From: Liopterus haemorrhoidalis
Taxonomy: Eukaryota > Arthropoda > Insecta > Coleoptera > Dytiscidae
DNA length: 64,000 nt
NCBI GenBank assembly: GCA_963971575.1
Contig: OZ020624.1
Coordinates: 7,560,903-7,624,902, forward strand
Direction of reading: 5' to 3'
Shown here: piece by piece, positions 46,246-58,495 of the stretch
Position numbering within the stretch: the stretch's first letter is position 1
Layout: every line of letters begins with the position of its first letter
Made by a program: the position numbers and the translations under genes
The notes under the pieces: model-generated
What the model saw: only the letters and a program-made list of their open reading frames with translations
What the model was told of the DNA's origin: nothing
Database searches by the model: none

Positions 46246-47321
46246 GATGACATTTCTTATTTTATTTATTTATTTATTTATTTATTTGTAGCATTACAGT
46301 CAATCAACAGATTTTTATCCTATTATAGAATGACTATACTAACTCAGGGCCGAATTCATAAACGTTCCTAAACCTCACCTCATCCTCACCTCACACTCAA
46401 TTGGCAATGAGTCACTCATTTGGAATTCAGAAACAAAAGTTGTAGGGGAGATGTGGGGACGGTGGCACAATTGATACAGTGGAACATTTAAAATATCTTT
46501 GAAATATAGAATATTTTCATGTCTGTTTGGGTATATATAGGCCCCTCTGATACTAAGAAATTATACTATCCACATTTTGAGTTTATAAATTTAAGTCCCG
46601 CCATCTATGATGAAAATGTTGTTTTGAGGTAGGCAGACTAGTTTTTCGTAACGAGAAAATTTTTATTAGAACGAGACACAACTAAATTAGTAAGAAATTT
46701 TGTATTACATGTTGTAAATTGGTCACTTGTCTACAGTGTAAAGCAATTACTAATGTTCTAAACTATATCATTTATTATATTTGATAAAATGTTCGTGAAA
46801 ATACGGTTAGGTTAACAGTGACACACGTGTTATGTGGATACAGTGGTACAGTGAGCCACTGTACCCACGTACGTGGGTACGAGTTAGAAGAATAATTCCA
46901 AGCTGCTCAAAATAAAAAAAAATCAGAAAATTAAAAGATATTCTTCTAAGTTCAGACACATCTGATACTGATGTCAATATTGATGAGAATTCAAACTCAG
47001 ATGATAATGTTGACTCTGAATGTGATACAGATTCGACACGTAAACAAAGATATTAAAGTAAGGCAATATGCCTTAACATTTGACGGATACGGAAAGAATA
47101 AAATGAAGAGCCACTCTATTGGGCTCAACAGCGCTATGAAGTGACGCCAAGCGGACTATAACTGAACTAAGCGAAACGAGTAATAGTTTATTGTTTACAT
47201 CTGGTTTACATGTGTTTTCTCGTGTAGTTTGTATTGCTTTTAAAAGTTAGTGTTGCAGTTTGTTTGTTATATTAACTTTTGATATCAATTATTATTCTTT
47301 TTTATATTACTTTATGTTATA

Positions 47322-47432
47322 ATGAGTTATTATAACACAAATTGGTGTGTGTTTGGCTGTCACTCTAGAAAAGGAAGTAACAAAAATATTTACTTCCACT
47401 ATTTTCCAAATGAGAAACAATTTGTGAACTGT
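47322..47432 (+). pseudogene. THAP zinc-finger N-terminal fragment
   Basis: MSYYNTNWCVFGCHSRKGSN then NIYFHYFPNEKQFVNC and a stop: the CxxxC and FHxFP start of a THAP domain. The second half (C-x2-H) is missing. Confidence 0.5.
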
Positions 47433-47627
47433 TAATAAATTTGGTGCTGTGGAAGTGATAATAACAAACTAGTATTTATTAAACAAATTAAATAAAAAAC
47501 AAACACTAAATTATAAAAATCCTTCTCGAACATAATTTAATATCTACCCGGGTAATTTTAATGCAGAATTAGGGCAAGCGGTCTCAAATTCTGTACGCAG
47601 CTTTTCTAATACATTTTCACTGAACTT

Positions 47628-48246
47628 TCAGTGCCTGCTTTTGTTTTTAATCAATTTATTTAGGCAAGGAGTTTCTAACAGAGGTTTCGGTTCATACTGT
47701 TGTAAGACAGGTTTCTTAAAAGTAGACCACAGGCATTTAAAATCTGTGCTGGTTAATATTTCCATACTCAATATATTATTTCTGGAACAAAAAGTAAAAC
47801 CACCAGAAACCACACAAAAAAAAGATAAATCAAATATTTCACAATCAATCAATGGCCTGATCTTGGCTTCTTTCATTTTGGTTTGTTAACCACCTGGCAC
47901 AAAATAATAGGATAGCTGAAATGTGTTTGCATGTAGTTCCTGCTTTACATGTGCAGGACATATTTAAAACTTCAACATCATTACTAAATTTTAATTTCCC
48001 AGTGACTTCGTGAGGTGGTGTTCTCAAACTGCTTGTTTGTAAACATAACCCACATATGTAGACATGCTCATCATTTTTGTCCAAAATTCCGCACAACATA
48101 AGATTTCCGGCGTTTAACAACTCTTCTCCTTCAACTACACACCTAGAAGAAGGTGTTGCACTTAAAAAATTAAAATAATTTAATAAAGATAGCTGTTTAT
48201 TATCCATTGCAAATCGATGATTTAACATGTAAACAAATATGGACAA
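47628..48246 (-). pseudogene. SWIM zinc-finger protein, two overlapping frames
   Basis: From 48246: MSIFVYMLNHRFAMDNKQLS, RCVVEGEELLNAGNLMLCGI, YICGLCLQTSSLRTPPHEV and MSCTCKAGTTCKHISAILLF, the CxCx..CxH SWIM finger. That frame stops at 47845. A second frame (47876-47628) carries STDFKCLWSTFKKPVLQQYE. In insect SWIM/YqaJ-type proteins such a segment follows the finger, so the two are probably one gene separated by an intron or a frameshift. The nuclease domain expected further on is not in the window. Function unknown; its position in transposon-like sequence suggests mobility. Confidence 0.55.
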
Positions 48247-48861
48247 CTTTCACATTACTCGTTTCAATCAGCTGTTCACAGCGCTCGTAGCGCCGCCATC
48301 GGGCATTGTTGTACCCAATAGGGGAAATCATAGAAATAACGACTGACGATATTGTTGTAACATATCTCCGACGGGTGACTCTACTCTTTAAATTTATTAA
48401 AACAAATGATAATTACACATTTAAAAAATCAGAGCTGATAAAAGTTTTACCATCACCTGCTTCGTCTGGTAGCACAAAACACCGTTTAGACGTTCTGATT
48501 TTTACAGTAAATTTAATGAAATATAATTAACATTAAAATAAACTATCAAAACTTACTGCTTCCAAGGAACTTACCAAAGTTTATTTTTTTATATTAATAA
48601 TAAATTTATATTTATATATTTATATACATTATTTATTAACTTAGTAGTTTGTTCCAAAAAATTTGATTTTTTTTTCAATATTGTAAAATTTTCAGTACCT
48701 TTCAGATGATTTATTTTTAAAGACATTGAATTGAAGTTTCAGTAAAAATTATTAATACATATACAGATTCTTTAGATACCTATTATATTTACTGTTCCAC
48801 TGTATCTTCACTTAAGCACGCCATTATCAAACCACTTTTTAAATCTGGGGATAAAAATGAC

Positions 48862-50190
48862 ATGTCTAATTACAGACCAATTAGTCTTCTCTCTTCCTTT
48901 TCTAAGATCTTTGAAATTGTTATCAATAACAAACTCTTAAGCTTCTTTTGTAAATATCAACTTCTGTCATCCACACAACATGGCTTTACTAAGGAAAAGA
49001 GCGTAGATACCGCATTGTTCGAGTTTATCAATCGAATTTACTCAACTCTAGACTCGGGAGATATAGCTATTGGAGTTTTCGTCGATCTATCTAAAGCGTT
49101 CGACTGTGTGGACCATTCCATACTTTTGGCCAAATTGGAGAGATACGGTGTAAGAGGCAATACACTTACATGGTTCGCGTCGTATCTCTCGAATAGGACC
49201 CAAGTGGTATCGATCGACACAAACGAAGAACAGGAGATTAAATCAGAGTCCCTCCCAAACAACAATGGTGTACCTCAAGGATCAATCACCGGCCCTTTGC
49301 TATTCAACATATATGCCAATGACCTTCCGGCATGCCTCAAAGAACTCCCATTTGAGATAAACATTATCTCTTATGCAGACGACAATAACTTTTTAATCAA
49401 ATTAAAAAAATCAGAAAATCTCTCTAACAAACTTCAGCTCGTTTACGACACTCTGTCTACTTGGATAACAAAAAACAAATTAAAAATAAACACTTCTAAA
49501 TCAGTATTTACTATTTTCCAAACAAGTCGCTCATCTGGTATTCAGGAAGTACAGAGTGTGTTAAAGGAGGCTGACACTATCAAACTGTTAGGCTTGCACT
49601 TAAACTGCAATCTCAAATGGGATGTTCATATTTCCAACTTATGTAAGAAACTGAATAAAGCACTCTATGGAATCAGAATCATGTCCCAAAAATGCCGAAA
49701 TTATGTCTTAAAAACTTTATATTTTGCAAACTTTCATTCACTGCTACGATACGGTATTATGCATTGGGGCTCCTCCTCTGATTACAGTAGAGTGTTTACC
49801 ATTCAGAAGCGAGCAATAAGAGTCTTGGCTAGCTTACAAGGACGCGACTCTTGTCGCGACGCTTTTAAAAATCTTGGTATCCTAACTGTTCCAAGCGTTT
49901 ACATTTTAGAATTATTCATTTTTGCATTCAAGCATCATATTGCAATAAATACGCAAAATCAAGAACACGGACATTTTACCAGGAACAAAGCTCTTATAAA
50001 ACAAGACAAACATAGACTCACACTGTACGAAAAAAGTTCCAAATATAATGCAATTAAAACGTTCAATGCCCTGCCCGACGACATCAAAAAAATTAGTAAT
50101 CTCACCTCGTTCAAAAGGGCAATAAAAAAACTTTTACTTCAAAAGACATTATACACTTTGGAAGAATTCTATTCGGAACAGTTGGGATAG
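48862..50190 (+). CDS. Reverse transcriptase of CR1/jockey-type element (N-terminus missing)
   Basis: Open for 442 residues, and further upstream to about 48805. Motifs in order: [48 protein letters not shown] (motif A aspartates), [29 protein letters not shown] (YADD catalytic), [16 protein letters not shown], then [15 protein letters not shown] and [20 protein letters not shown]. It would copy element RNA into DNA at a nicked target. The N-terminal endonuclease is lost by 5' truncation, so the insertion is dead on arrival, but the frame is undamaged and thus young. A related C-terminal piece is at 59765-60011. Confidence 0.9.
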   Translation: MSNYRPISLLSSFSKIFEIVINNKLLSFFCKYQLLSSTQHGFTKEKSVDTALFEFINRIYSTLDSGDIAIGVFVDLSKAFDCVDHSILLAKLERYGVRGNTLTWFASYLSNRTQVVSIDTNEEQEIKSESLPNNNGVPQGSITGPLLFNIYANDLPACLKELPFEINIISYADDNNFLIKLKKSENLSNKLQLVYDTLSTWITKNKLKINTSKSVFTIFQTSRSSGIQEVQSVLKEADTIKLLGLHLNCNLKWDVHISNLCKKLNKALYGIRIMSQKCRNYVLKTLYFANFHSLLRYGIMHWGSSSDYSRVFTIQKRAIRVLASLQGRDSCRDAFKNLGILTVPSVYILELFIFAFKHHIAINTQNQEHGHFTRNKALIKQDKHRLTLYEKSSKYNAIKTFNALPDDIKKISNLTSFKRAIKKLLLQKTLYTLEEFYSEQLG

Positions 50191-50204
50191 CCCTATATAA
50201 TTAC

Positions 50205-50296
50205 ACCTAATATATATATGTATGTGTATGTATGTATATGTATGTGTATATATGTATGTGTATGTATATGTATGTATGTATATGTATGTATGTATG

Positions 50297-50381
<85 letters not shown>

Positions 50382-50510
50382 ATATATATGTATATATGTA
50401 TGTATGTATATGTATATATGTATATGTGTGTATATATATATATATGTATGTATATGTATGTGTATGTATGTATGTATGTATGTATGTATATATATATATA
50501 TGTATATATA
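50205..50510. repeat. TATG/TA microsatellite
   Basis: TGTATG and TATATA runs; the core about 50303-50373 is pure TA. All long open frames over it on both strands are artefacts. Confidence 0.97.
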
Positions 50511-51009
50511 CTGTATTCTTCATTTGTAATGTTTTATATGTAATTATCTATTATTATCAATTTTATATTTATCTAACTTTGTAACATTGACTATGCAAGC
50601 TCATTATAAATGTACTTGTTCAATAAATGAATATGAATATGAATATCCCTAATGCTGTTTCACTGTACCCTCACGTATAGGTACAGTGGCACAATTGCAG
50701 AGGTTAACAAATATATTAATTATAAATAGCACGTGATAAGGACATTAATTTTTAACAGGTTATTTAAACAACGACATTATAAGTATTAAGTGGCGAAAAG
50801 ATTTATTTAAAAAATTCAAAATTGAAGATGTTATGTACAGAAAACCAAAATGTGTGCCACCGTCCCCACATCTCCCCTATATTAGTAACTCATTGCCCAC
50901 TCACTTATCTGTCAAATTTGAGTGAATAGTGAGTGAGATTTGAGGTCAGTAGCTGGTAACCTTAAATTTGACTCATTTAAGATTTTGCTTTATATAAATA
51001 TAGAAATAT

Positions 51010-51835
51010 ATTTGTATCAATGTGGATAATGATTTTTTGGAGTATGTAGAAGGTGAAAATGTGTATTTAAATGTGCGTCGATACATTTGGAACGTAAAAA
51101 AGAAGCAGTAACCTATTTTTTACAAAATAATTGTTTTTATCAGGCGGTATATGCGGGACGCTTAAGATCCTCTTCAAAATGTCACTGACTATGAACTTAT
51201 TCAGAGATTTCATTTCTTAAGAAACACTATAACACATAAAATATTTTCTACAGTATATCCAAAAATTGGGGTACTACAGAAGCATAGGTTGCCTATTCCC
51301 CCAGCTGTGGCAGGCATAAATTTATTAGATATGACAAATTATATTTCTTAATTCATTATAATATATCTTTATTTAAGAGAACCCATGACGACTTACATTT
51401 ACTTAATCAACCTTTGATATGCAAAATAATATAATAAGTTGCCAAAAATATTGCTGTATACCTGGGTAGATATGTTAGATTTCCCGGAACTAACGAGAAT
51501 ATCGGAAAAAATCTTTATAGATTTAATTAATATCGTTGGTTTTCCTGAAGTCACTGGTTGGATTGAAGGTACCCATATCGAAATAGGAAATCCAGGAGGC
51601 AGAAATGTGGAATTATTTTGAAATAGTAAAAGGCTAGATGTGATTAAACGTGCAAGTATTAGCAGGTGCAAACTGTGAAGTCTTGGACAATGATATTTGC
51701 TGGCCAGGATCTAGCAGGATATTTAATAGTAGTTCTGTTAAAATGATATTTGAAGAAAATCGATTGTCTGAGCTTATTCTCGGTGGTAATGCTATGAAAG
51801 CAGCTTTTATTCTACGCCATTTTATAAACTAATAA
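51010..51835 (+). pseudogene. HARBI1-like transposase, decayed
   Basis: Recognisable pieces in changing frames: LEYVEGENVYLNVRRYIW, IPPAVAGINLL, IVGFPEVTGWIEGTHIEIGN (the first catalytic region), GGRNVELF with a stop after it, then QVLAGANCEVLDNDICWPGS, SRIFNSSSVKMIFEENRL and ELILGGNA. Order matches HARBI1. Several stops and frameshifts make it inactive. It belongs to the element 46347-53277. Confidence 0.8.
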
Positions 51836-51999
51836 TATATATATACATTTATTATAATTATGTTGTATATTTATTTATAATAAATTATTTAAATAACATT
51901 ATAAGTTTTTCTAAAATTTTTGTTTTTAAAGTTTCTTGCATTAATTATTGTTCGGCTATATTTTTTCTTATTTCTTGCTTTTCTACTTGCAGCTGTTGT

Positions 52000-52145
52000 T
52001 TACACATATATGTATTTTAAGTCGATATACTTCGGGACGAAAGATATGAATATCTTCATCTTGCGGGATATTTTTTTCTGAGCTCTTCATTATAACTTCT
52101 AATTCTTTTTCAATTGCAGTAGCTCTTGATGTGTACGCAGTTTTC
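52000..52145 (-). pseudogene. Possible second Harbinger protein fragment
   Basis: Minus-strand frame reads TAIEKELEVIMKSSEKN then IPQDEDIHIFRPEVYRL. The charged, helical character and the place within a Harbinger element fit its second (Myb/SANT-type) protein, but no domain is complete. Around it (51836-52417) nothing else is seen. Confidence 0.25.
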
Positions 52146-52417
52146 TTATTTGTTTGCCTATTTTCCTATTACTTTTAATTAGGTAATTAGATTATTTGCC
52201 TATTGTAAAAATTAATCTATTTAAAAGTTACATCCCCTGGAAGTAGAGTCGTCTTTTGAAGGCGTAGTCGTCATCTGTATGCATTGGGCAGCGTCACCCG
52301 TGATAAATATTCTATTTTCCATGATAAAAACAACAATATATATAAAATACACTATATTTTATTGAATTGAGTTTTTGACAATACACAAGTCAAAATTTTT
52401 ATTACAATCACTACCAA

Positions 52418-53072
52418 GGGTACATTCGATTTGACGCTCCGAGCGTTCCGAGCACGTTCTGTACACTCAAACGTGTTCGATTTGACGCTCGGAGTACACT
52501 CAATTGCATTCGTTTTGCGATCGAGCAAGCATTTAGAGTGCGCTCAATGTGTTCGGGGTTTTAAGACCGAGCATATGGAGTATGATGTAAAAAAGTGAGG
52601 GAACGGCGGGAAAGAAATGAAAGTTTAAAATTAAATTATAAATAAAATAAAAATAATAGCCTTAGACAAATAACAATAGACAAATAATATTGTTATTTGT
52701 CTATGGCTACAGAGTATGGCCATTTTATGTATTTGTGACGTTCTGTAAACAGCAAAAAAATTATTAAAATACATCGTGCATAAAATTAAAATGGAAAAAA
52801 TTCATTAAATTCATTCATTAATTATTATTTAATTTTTAATTAATTTTATTTCTTCATCATTGAAAAAAAATCAAGGAAAACCCGAGGTATATAATTTTGA
52901 TTCATGACTGACGTGAACTAATCTGCCAGTAAAAACGCCGCCTAAAATTGTAGGGTTAGATTTTACAAACATTACGTCACAAGAACGCTCGCTCCGTTAG
53001 TGCTCTATTCATGACGTCACCATCAACTGTTCGCTCTGCGCTCGCTCTACTCTGTACAACTCGAATGCACCC
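52418..53072. mobile_element. TIR element HA, copy 2 (3-bp duplication)
   Basis: GGGTACATTCGA and TCGAATGCACCC ends flanked by CAA (52415-52417, 53073-53075). Inverted relative to copy 1 and lacking the MITE; the site reads AGCCTTAGAC uninterrupted. Confidence 0.88.
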
Positions 53073-53385
53073 CAAAACGTTTCCATAGCTATTATGTATT
53101 AATTTATTTTGACGTCATAAAACTAGTGACGTTTTCCCTCAACCGTCTCTCAAGTTAGTGACTCATTTACAATTGTTTATTTATAACAAAAGTGAGTGAG
53201 GGAACGACTCAACCTAAAATGAGTGTGAGATGAGGTGAGGATGAGGTGAGGATTAGGAAAGTTTATGAATTCGGCCCTAAGTCCTGTTCTGTGGTTAAAA
53301 AAAGTTGTCGAGATAGTATCTATAGTAACAACTTGTGTGTAACAACTTGTGTGTAACAACGCTGTGTGTAAAAAAAAACACATTT

Positions 53386-55281
53386 TTATATACAATAACA
53401 ATAGAGTTTTAAATTGAAATCATCAATACAATAACTAGAATTTCCGTATTTATTTAACCTACTGATGGTCCCTGAAACCTTAAAATCATACTTATTGCAA
53501 TATGTACAACGTATTGTTGAACCAAACCAACCATTTCCGGGTAAAGTCTGGAACATGACTTCATAATCACTTGTGGATATCTTCGCCTTATTGCAGATAT
53601 CACCATATTTCGCCAGATTAGCCTGAGTTACTACACTTAAACTTAAGAAGGCACATTGAGGATAGTCTTTAAGTAAGTCATTAATAAATGCAACACTGTA
53701 TTCAGCAACTTCTGTAACCACTGAATCCGTTGTGGTAATTGGAACACTCTCTTGACAAGTGCACCAGTGTGCAGAAATATTAGCACTATCACATGTTCTC
53801 AGTGGTGAGATTGGTAGAAAAAAACTAACACTCCTCTCACTAGAATCATGTTTGTCTTTTAAATATTCATCTGTCATTTGTTCGGGATGGAGAATATTAT
53901 TTAAAGTTGCGTGCAAATCAAAAGGTGTTGTCAAACGAAATGCATTTTTCTTCATGTTATCCACTGCGATTGAATACTTTGCTTGGAACCACTGGGGAAG
54001 TACAAAGAAGACAAATGGAAGCCGTTCTTCCAAATGACCTTGATGCGTTCTAGCAATTTCACCATATCTATATCCATGGTCGCTCATGAAAATTAACATT
54101 GTGTTATTTAAAATTCCAGATTCATTTAAAAATTTTAAATGATTAATATAATCATCATCTCCCAAACTTGCAGTATCTAAATGATTATGGGTTAGTGATG
54201 TCGTCCACAAAAATGAAAATAAACGATGATTTTTCATTTTACTAATAAATTTTTCACCTGATTGAAGAAGAACTCGATACATGGGTCTTGTGCTCATGCA
54301 CAGTGGATAATTATCTGATATAGAGTTATGAGAGGTTTCTTTCATTGCAGTGTAATCAAATGTTTTCCAGTAATAATCAGTAGGTTGTTTATACCAACCT
54401 CTTTTTACATAGTTAAATACTCCAATTGCACTATACTCTTCGGCAAAATTAACAATATAACCATTTTTAGAATAATTCTGGAAAACAAACGAACAGTTAT
54501 CAAATTTTATATCTTTCTCGGGCAAGCAACTTTTTTCCATTTCTTCTCCACTGTACCCTGTGAAAACAGGCATAAGATTAGGAAAAGTATTGTCACCAAC
54601 TTTGTTGTACCCAAAATATTCAATAGCGTTCATTTGTTCTATTAGAAATTTGGCCGTTTTCGGCATTATTCTGTGAAAATGTAACCTGGATATCGAATCT
54701 ATACCTAAAATTAATACATTCAGTTTTTCATCGTCCATGTCACGAGTGGTATTTAATTTAGACATTGGCTTCTTGTCTGGCACGAAGGAATGGAAATCTA
54801 CGTGTTTATGGCCATTATAACTGCATTCTACTTTTACAAATTCCTCTTCGACATTAACAGTAGATTTAAAAGGATGTGACTTTCCATATATTATTTTGTG
54901 GTCTGATTCTGAGCCTGTAGGATCTACCCTCCAGAATGGCGTATAATGGCATTGAATATAATTAATATTTTGAATACCGTATTTCTTAAACACACTTTGA
55001 TTAAGATATAACGAAGTTAGATTTGAATAGACAAGTGGAATGCCACAACTATAACCAGAATTAGGTTGTCCTACTAAGTCATTAATTTCTTCGTCATATA
55101 TATCTAGAAATGGTATTTTACATCCAGTATTGTTAATTAGATATTGTTGCGAAAGGTGGGTCCTTCTGTGTCTTCCAAATAATGAAAATATACTCAGCTC
55201 TTTTATATTTCCTATGTAGAGTAAACAAACCAATGCGAATATAAACAATAGAATCGTTTACTTCTTTGCTGTGTTTATCAT
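53386..55281 (-). pseudogene. DUF229-family protein, copy D, nonsense at codon 8
   Basis: The ATG matching the other copies is at 55279-55281 (MINTAKK), followed by TAA at 55258-55260 where copy A has AAA. After it the frame is open for 620 codons to 53386 with all family features: anchor FIFALVCLLYIGNI, LGIDSISR, SLTHNHLD, MSDHGYRYG, THQGHLEERLPF and the cysteine-rich tail ending YCYCI. No in-frame ATG follows until KKPMSK, far into the protein and past the anchor. So either it is a young pseudogene, or a shortened soluble form or a readthrough product is made. The otherwise clean frame suggests the stop is recent, or a base-call error. Confidence 0.85.
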
Positions 55282-55293
55282 TTTTTGTAGACT

Positions 55294-55312
55294 CTGGAAA
55301 AAAGAAACAAAT
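55294..55312 (-). other. Predicted 3' splice site before copy D
   Basis: Minus strand TTTGTTTCTTTTTTCCAG, AG at 55294-55295, 12 bases before the original ATG. The T element at 55387 begins 92 bases further upstream. Confidence 0.55.
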
Positions 55313-55386
55313 TAATAATTCAAACAATCATTAAAGGTTTTCCTTATTTGTAGTTTTGTACTTAAAAGTTAATAAAGTGTGTTTTT

Positions 55387-56712
55387 AGGGTTTTGTAGGT
55401 ATGACCAAAAAACCCTTATACCGTCATTTTGTCGTCTGTCTGTCTGTCTGTTCGGTAAAAATTGTAGCCAAACGGCTAAAGCTAGAATTTTGGCATGTTT
55501 ATACAACTCTTTCACCCGCACATATGAAAAATACTAAAACATCTATAAAAAACATATCCCCCTAAAAATATAAACAAATATGTGCTCGAAAAAAAAATAA
55601 TATTTTTTTTAAATTCTGAGTAGGGTATCAAATGAAAGCCCTTGGTACGTGGATTAACGATCAAATTTTTATTTTTGCAAAATAAATTATTTTGAAGCGA
55701 TTTTTGCCAAAATTGTGCAAAAAATTTTTTGTCCCACACCCTGTAGCCCAGATGATTTAAACTAAAAATCTGAAAAAATTCTAAGTAATGTACATTGGTG
55801 TGAACCGGAATAGTACAACAGGAATTTTTGATCAGATTATGTTTTTGGAAAAAAAAAGCATTTTTTGTGTTGTTTTGCTAATAATGTTGAAAACTTATAG
55901 TTATATAACACACTTAACTGTAACGTGCATCTTGGTGCAATGGTTACGGTTCTAGCGTTCTGCCCAAGAAAATGAGTTCGAATCCCACCAGAAGAGACAA
56001 TATTATTTTTTATTTTTTTTTTTGCATTTTTATTTTGTTTAAATTATTTTTTCAAAATTCTAGTCATATTTTGGCAAATGTTGCATTTAATTTTTAAAAG
56101 CAACGTAAATTTAATAACCAGTGGAAATTGTTGAAATTATAATTTAATTCTGTTTGAATGTACACGAAATCAAAGGGAGGAGCTATGACTAGAAACAACC
56201 AATGAAGCCATAGGCGCAATTTTCAAAATCTTAATGAACCTTGCTATATAAAAAAAATACTGCACATATTAAGAAACCTAAATAATGGTATTAGGCACTC
56301 GAATTAAAATTAACATAAAAATATTTTAACATAAAATTTGTTTTTAAAGCTCTTAGATTAAGAGATGATAAATTATTTTTAAAATATTGTTCATTTTACA
56401 GTGAATACTACAAAGCAAAATATGTCCTACACACTCAGCATTCCGCCTTCACTTAATATTTTTAGATTATATATCTATCTAAAAGGATTTTTTTCAAAAT
56501 TTTATTGAACCTTGCTATATAAAAAAAATACTGCACATATTTAGAAACTTACATTAGAAAAACAATGGTATTAGGCATTCGAATTAAAATTAACAAAAAA
56601 AAAATATTTTAACATAAAATTTGTTTTGGCATTCTAAATAATCATTATTCACTTACTAAATACCTGCGAAACCCTGAAATGTGTGAAAATTCACACTTCA
56701 CATAAATTTTTT
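55387..56712 (+). mobile_element. T element copy 5
   Basis: Left end AGGGTTTTGTAGG, CTGT run, tRNA-like segment, and a right end with hairpin near 56683-56700. The 3' portion is partly duplicated (TTGCTATATAAAAAAAATAC occurs near 56238 and 56511), so this copy is composite. Confidence 0.8.
55922..55995 (+). other. tRNA-like segment in T element copy 5
   Basis: A-box-like TTGGTGCAATGGTTA and B box GAGTTCGAATCCCACC. Again different from the other T copies between matching flanks. Confidence 0.5.
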
Positions 56713-56734
56713 AGAGGTTTGTTTTTCGAATATA

Positions 56735-56835
56735 ATTACATACAGAAATGCCTAGGGTTTCATAGGCATAAACAAGAAACTCTTATATCCTTTGACCGAT
56801 GTGAATGATATTTTGCAGATTTATCCCCATATAAT
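56735..56835 (-). repeat. Single unit of the 118-base array repeat
   Basis: Inverted match to the unit at 36380-37650 (AGGGTTTCATAGGCATAAAC, CCTTTGACCGATGTGAA, ATTTTGCAGATTTAT). Confidence 0.75.
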
Positions 56836-57141
56836 ACTGACCTTATTTTTTATTTGCACGATTATTTAAACTGATTTGAGATATTTTTGAACACATTTTG
56901 GTAAAAATGGTAAATTAATGTAAAAATAAACGATTTAAATTACCTTTATTTTCAAAAAAGTAAATGTAATGAATTGAATAAAACTCGCCTTGGTATATGC
57001 TGTTCACTTGAAGTAAGGAATTCATGCACTTTATGAAGTAAGGCGTATGGCTAGAGAAAGAAGTCAGAGGTATCGAGCAAGTTTCACATTAAGGTAATGT
57101 GTTTGCCAACATAGTTAGTAACGGGTGCACTAGTTATTATT

Positions 57142-57905
57142 ACAGTGACTGTATATAGACAGTGTGGCCATACGATGGTCTCATTTTCTATTGGTCGAGC
57201 TGAAGTCCGCCATATTTCTTCCAACTTTGTTACAGATTATATATGGTTTACATGTGTTTAGCTTGTGTTTCAGCAGATTTAAGTGATATTTTCAAATAAT
57301 ATACGTATATTTAGACGTTTAATAGTGAATATTGTTGTGTTTGTGATGAGTAATGTGTAATGTAGATAATGTAAACTGTGCACATATTTTAAATTGTCAC
57401 AAATTTTATTAAAAATAATGAAACGTTTTGTTATGTTTAGGTTTAAAATTGCTGGGAAAAAAAGGCTAAATGAACATAAAAAAAATTATGCCAGTAAATC
57501 AATGGATGGCTTCACAATTATAAGAAGTATTTACTTTCATTAATTTTAATGTTATTGATTTCATTTTATTTTTCACCTGACCATAATTTTAGTTAAATAA
57601 ATGCATAATTGATAATATATACATCAGTTTTCTTTATTAATATATCATTTATACCATGAGTTCAAAAAGAAATTGCATAAGGGTTGACTATGAAAAATAA
57701 AAGTAATTTCAACAGAAAACTTTAGAATTAATTTACTGTCTGAATTAATTAAATCACTCTTGTTGTTATAAGTTATTTATTGTTACATAAAGCTTGTAGT
57801 ATACATTATTTTATTTTTCAATAGCCAACTCTTATGTAATTCCTTTTTGAACTCAGGATATATAACATGTTCTGCTTATTCTTTTTTAATATGAAAATAT
57901 CCTTT

Positions 57906-57951
<46 letters not shown>

Positions 57952-58495
57952 ATGCGTTTTCCCAAATATTAGAGAAATGTTGGGTTTCCTAATTTTTATA
58001 GAACCTTATCATCATTTTTTCACTATCTTTTTATTCTAATTCTAATGTCCTGTTTGAACTTGTTTTCTTAAATTTAAAATATTGAAATTAAAATGTAACT
58101 CCCGTTTTTATAAAAAAAATGTTTTAGTTTTTATACGTCCTCAAATAAAATTATAACATAATAAAAACATATCTCTTTTATTTCCTTTCATGTCCTTTTT
58201 TAAGAATTTTTTTCATTTGTTTTCTTTTTATGTTGCAAACAATTCAAAAAAATACCTTCATCGGTAGGCAATTTTAATATTTATCTTAATAAATGTTGAA
58301 TCATATACATGTTTTTTCTTAACAATAAATTGGTATTCACATATATATAAACATAAATACGTAAAACTATTAAAAATTTAAGAAATATTATATATTAGGA
58401 TATATTAACATTTATTCCATATAACCCAATACAAATCTGGAATAAACATGGCGGCTACAGTTCATATGGCCACACTGTCTTTATACACTCACTGT
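57142..58495. mobile_element. TIR element with 10-bp duplication (MULE-like)
   Basis: Ends ACAGTGACTGTATATAGACA and complement, then GTGTGGCCATA, flanked by AGTTATTATT on both sides (57132-57141, 58496-58505). No transposase. Contains a small foldback (57657-57855, arms GAGTTCAAAAAGAAATT-like) and a TA microsatellite (57915-57950). Confidence 0.75.

Larger units (their letters stand above)
47130..48310. mobile_element. Possible element carrying THAP and SWIM genes
   Basis: GCGAAACGAGTAATAG at about 47178 and the inverted ATTACTCGTTTCAATC at about 48256 suggest ends, with GCGCT-rich words outside both. Between them are a plus-strand THAP start and a minus-strand SWIM gene. The limits are approximate. 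Confidence 0.4.
48805..50646 (+). mobile_element. 5'-truncated CR1/jockey-type retrotransposon
   Basis: Begins with HAIIKPLFKSGDKND in frame with the ORF at 48862, and ends in an ATGAAT-type tail (about 50620-50646). CTGTTCCACTGTATC before and CTGTTTCACTGTACC after look like a diverged target duplication. Its 3' UTR holds a TATG/TA microsatellite (50205-50510), the source of several false tyrosine/valine-rich frames. Confidence 0.8.
46445..50878. mobile_element. TIR element Z nested in Harbinger
   Basis: Inverted ends GGGGAGATGTGGGGACGGTG plus GCACA, flanked by TA. The motif ACAGTGGNAC recurs near both ends. Inside are a THAP/SWIM module (47130-48310) and a retroelement (48805-50646). No transposase of its own is recognised. 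Confidence 0.7.
46347..53277. mobile_element. Large Harbinger element with stacked insertions
   Basis: Ends GGGCCGAATTCATAAACGTT and its diverged complement (about 50 similar bases, CCTCACCTCATCCTCACCTC inside), with TCA on the left and TAA on the right as a likely decayed TWA duplication. A decayed HARBI1 gene sits at 51010-51835. Insertions: 46445-50878 (another TIR element) and 52418-53072 (HA copy 2). Confidence 0.8.

Noticed and set aside
50149..50584. Several 100-125 codon frames rich in Tyr/Val/Cys/His
   Set aside because: They are translations of a TATG/TA microsatellite in all frames.
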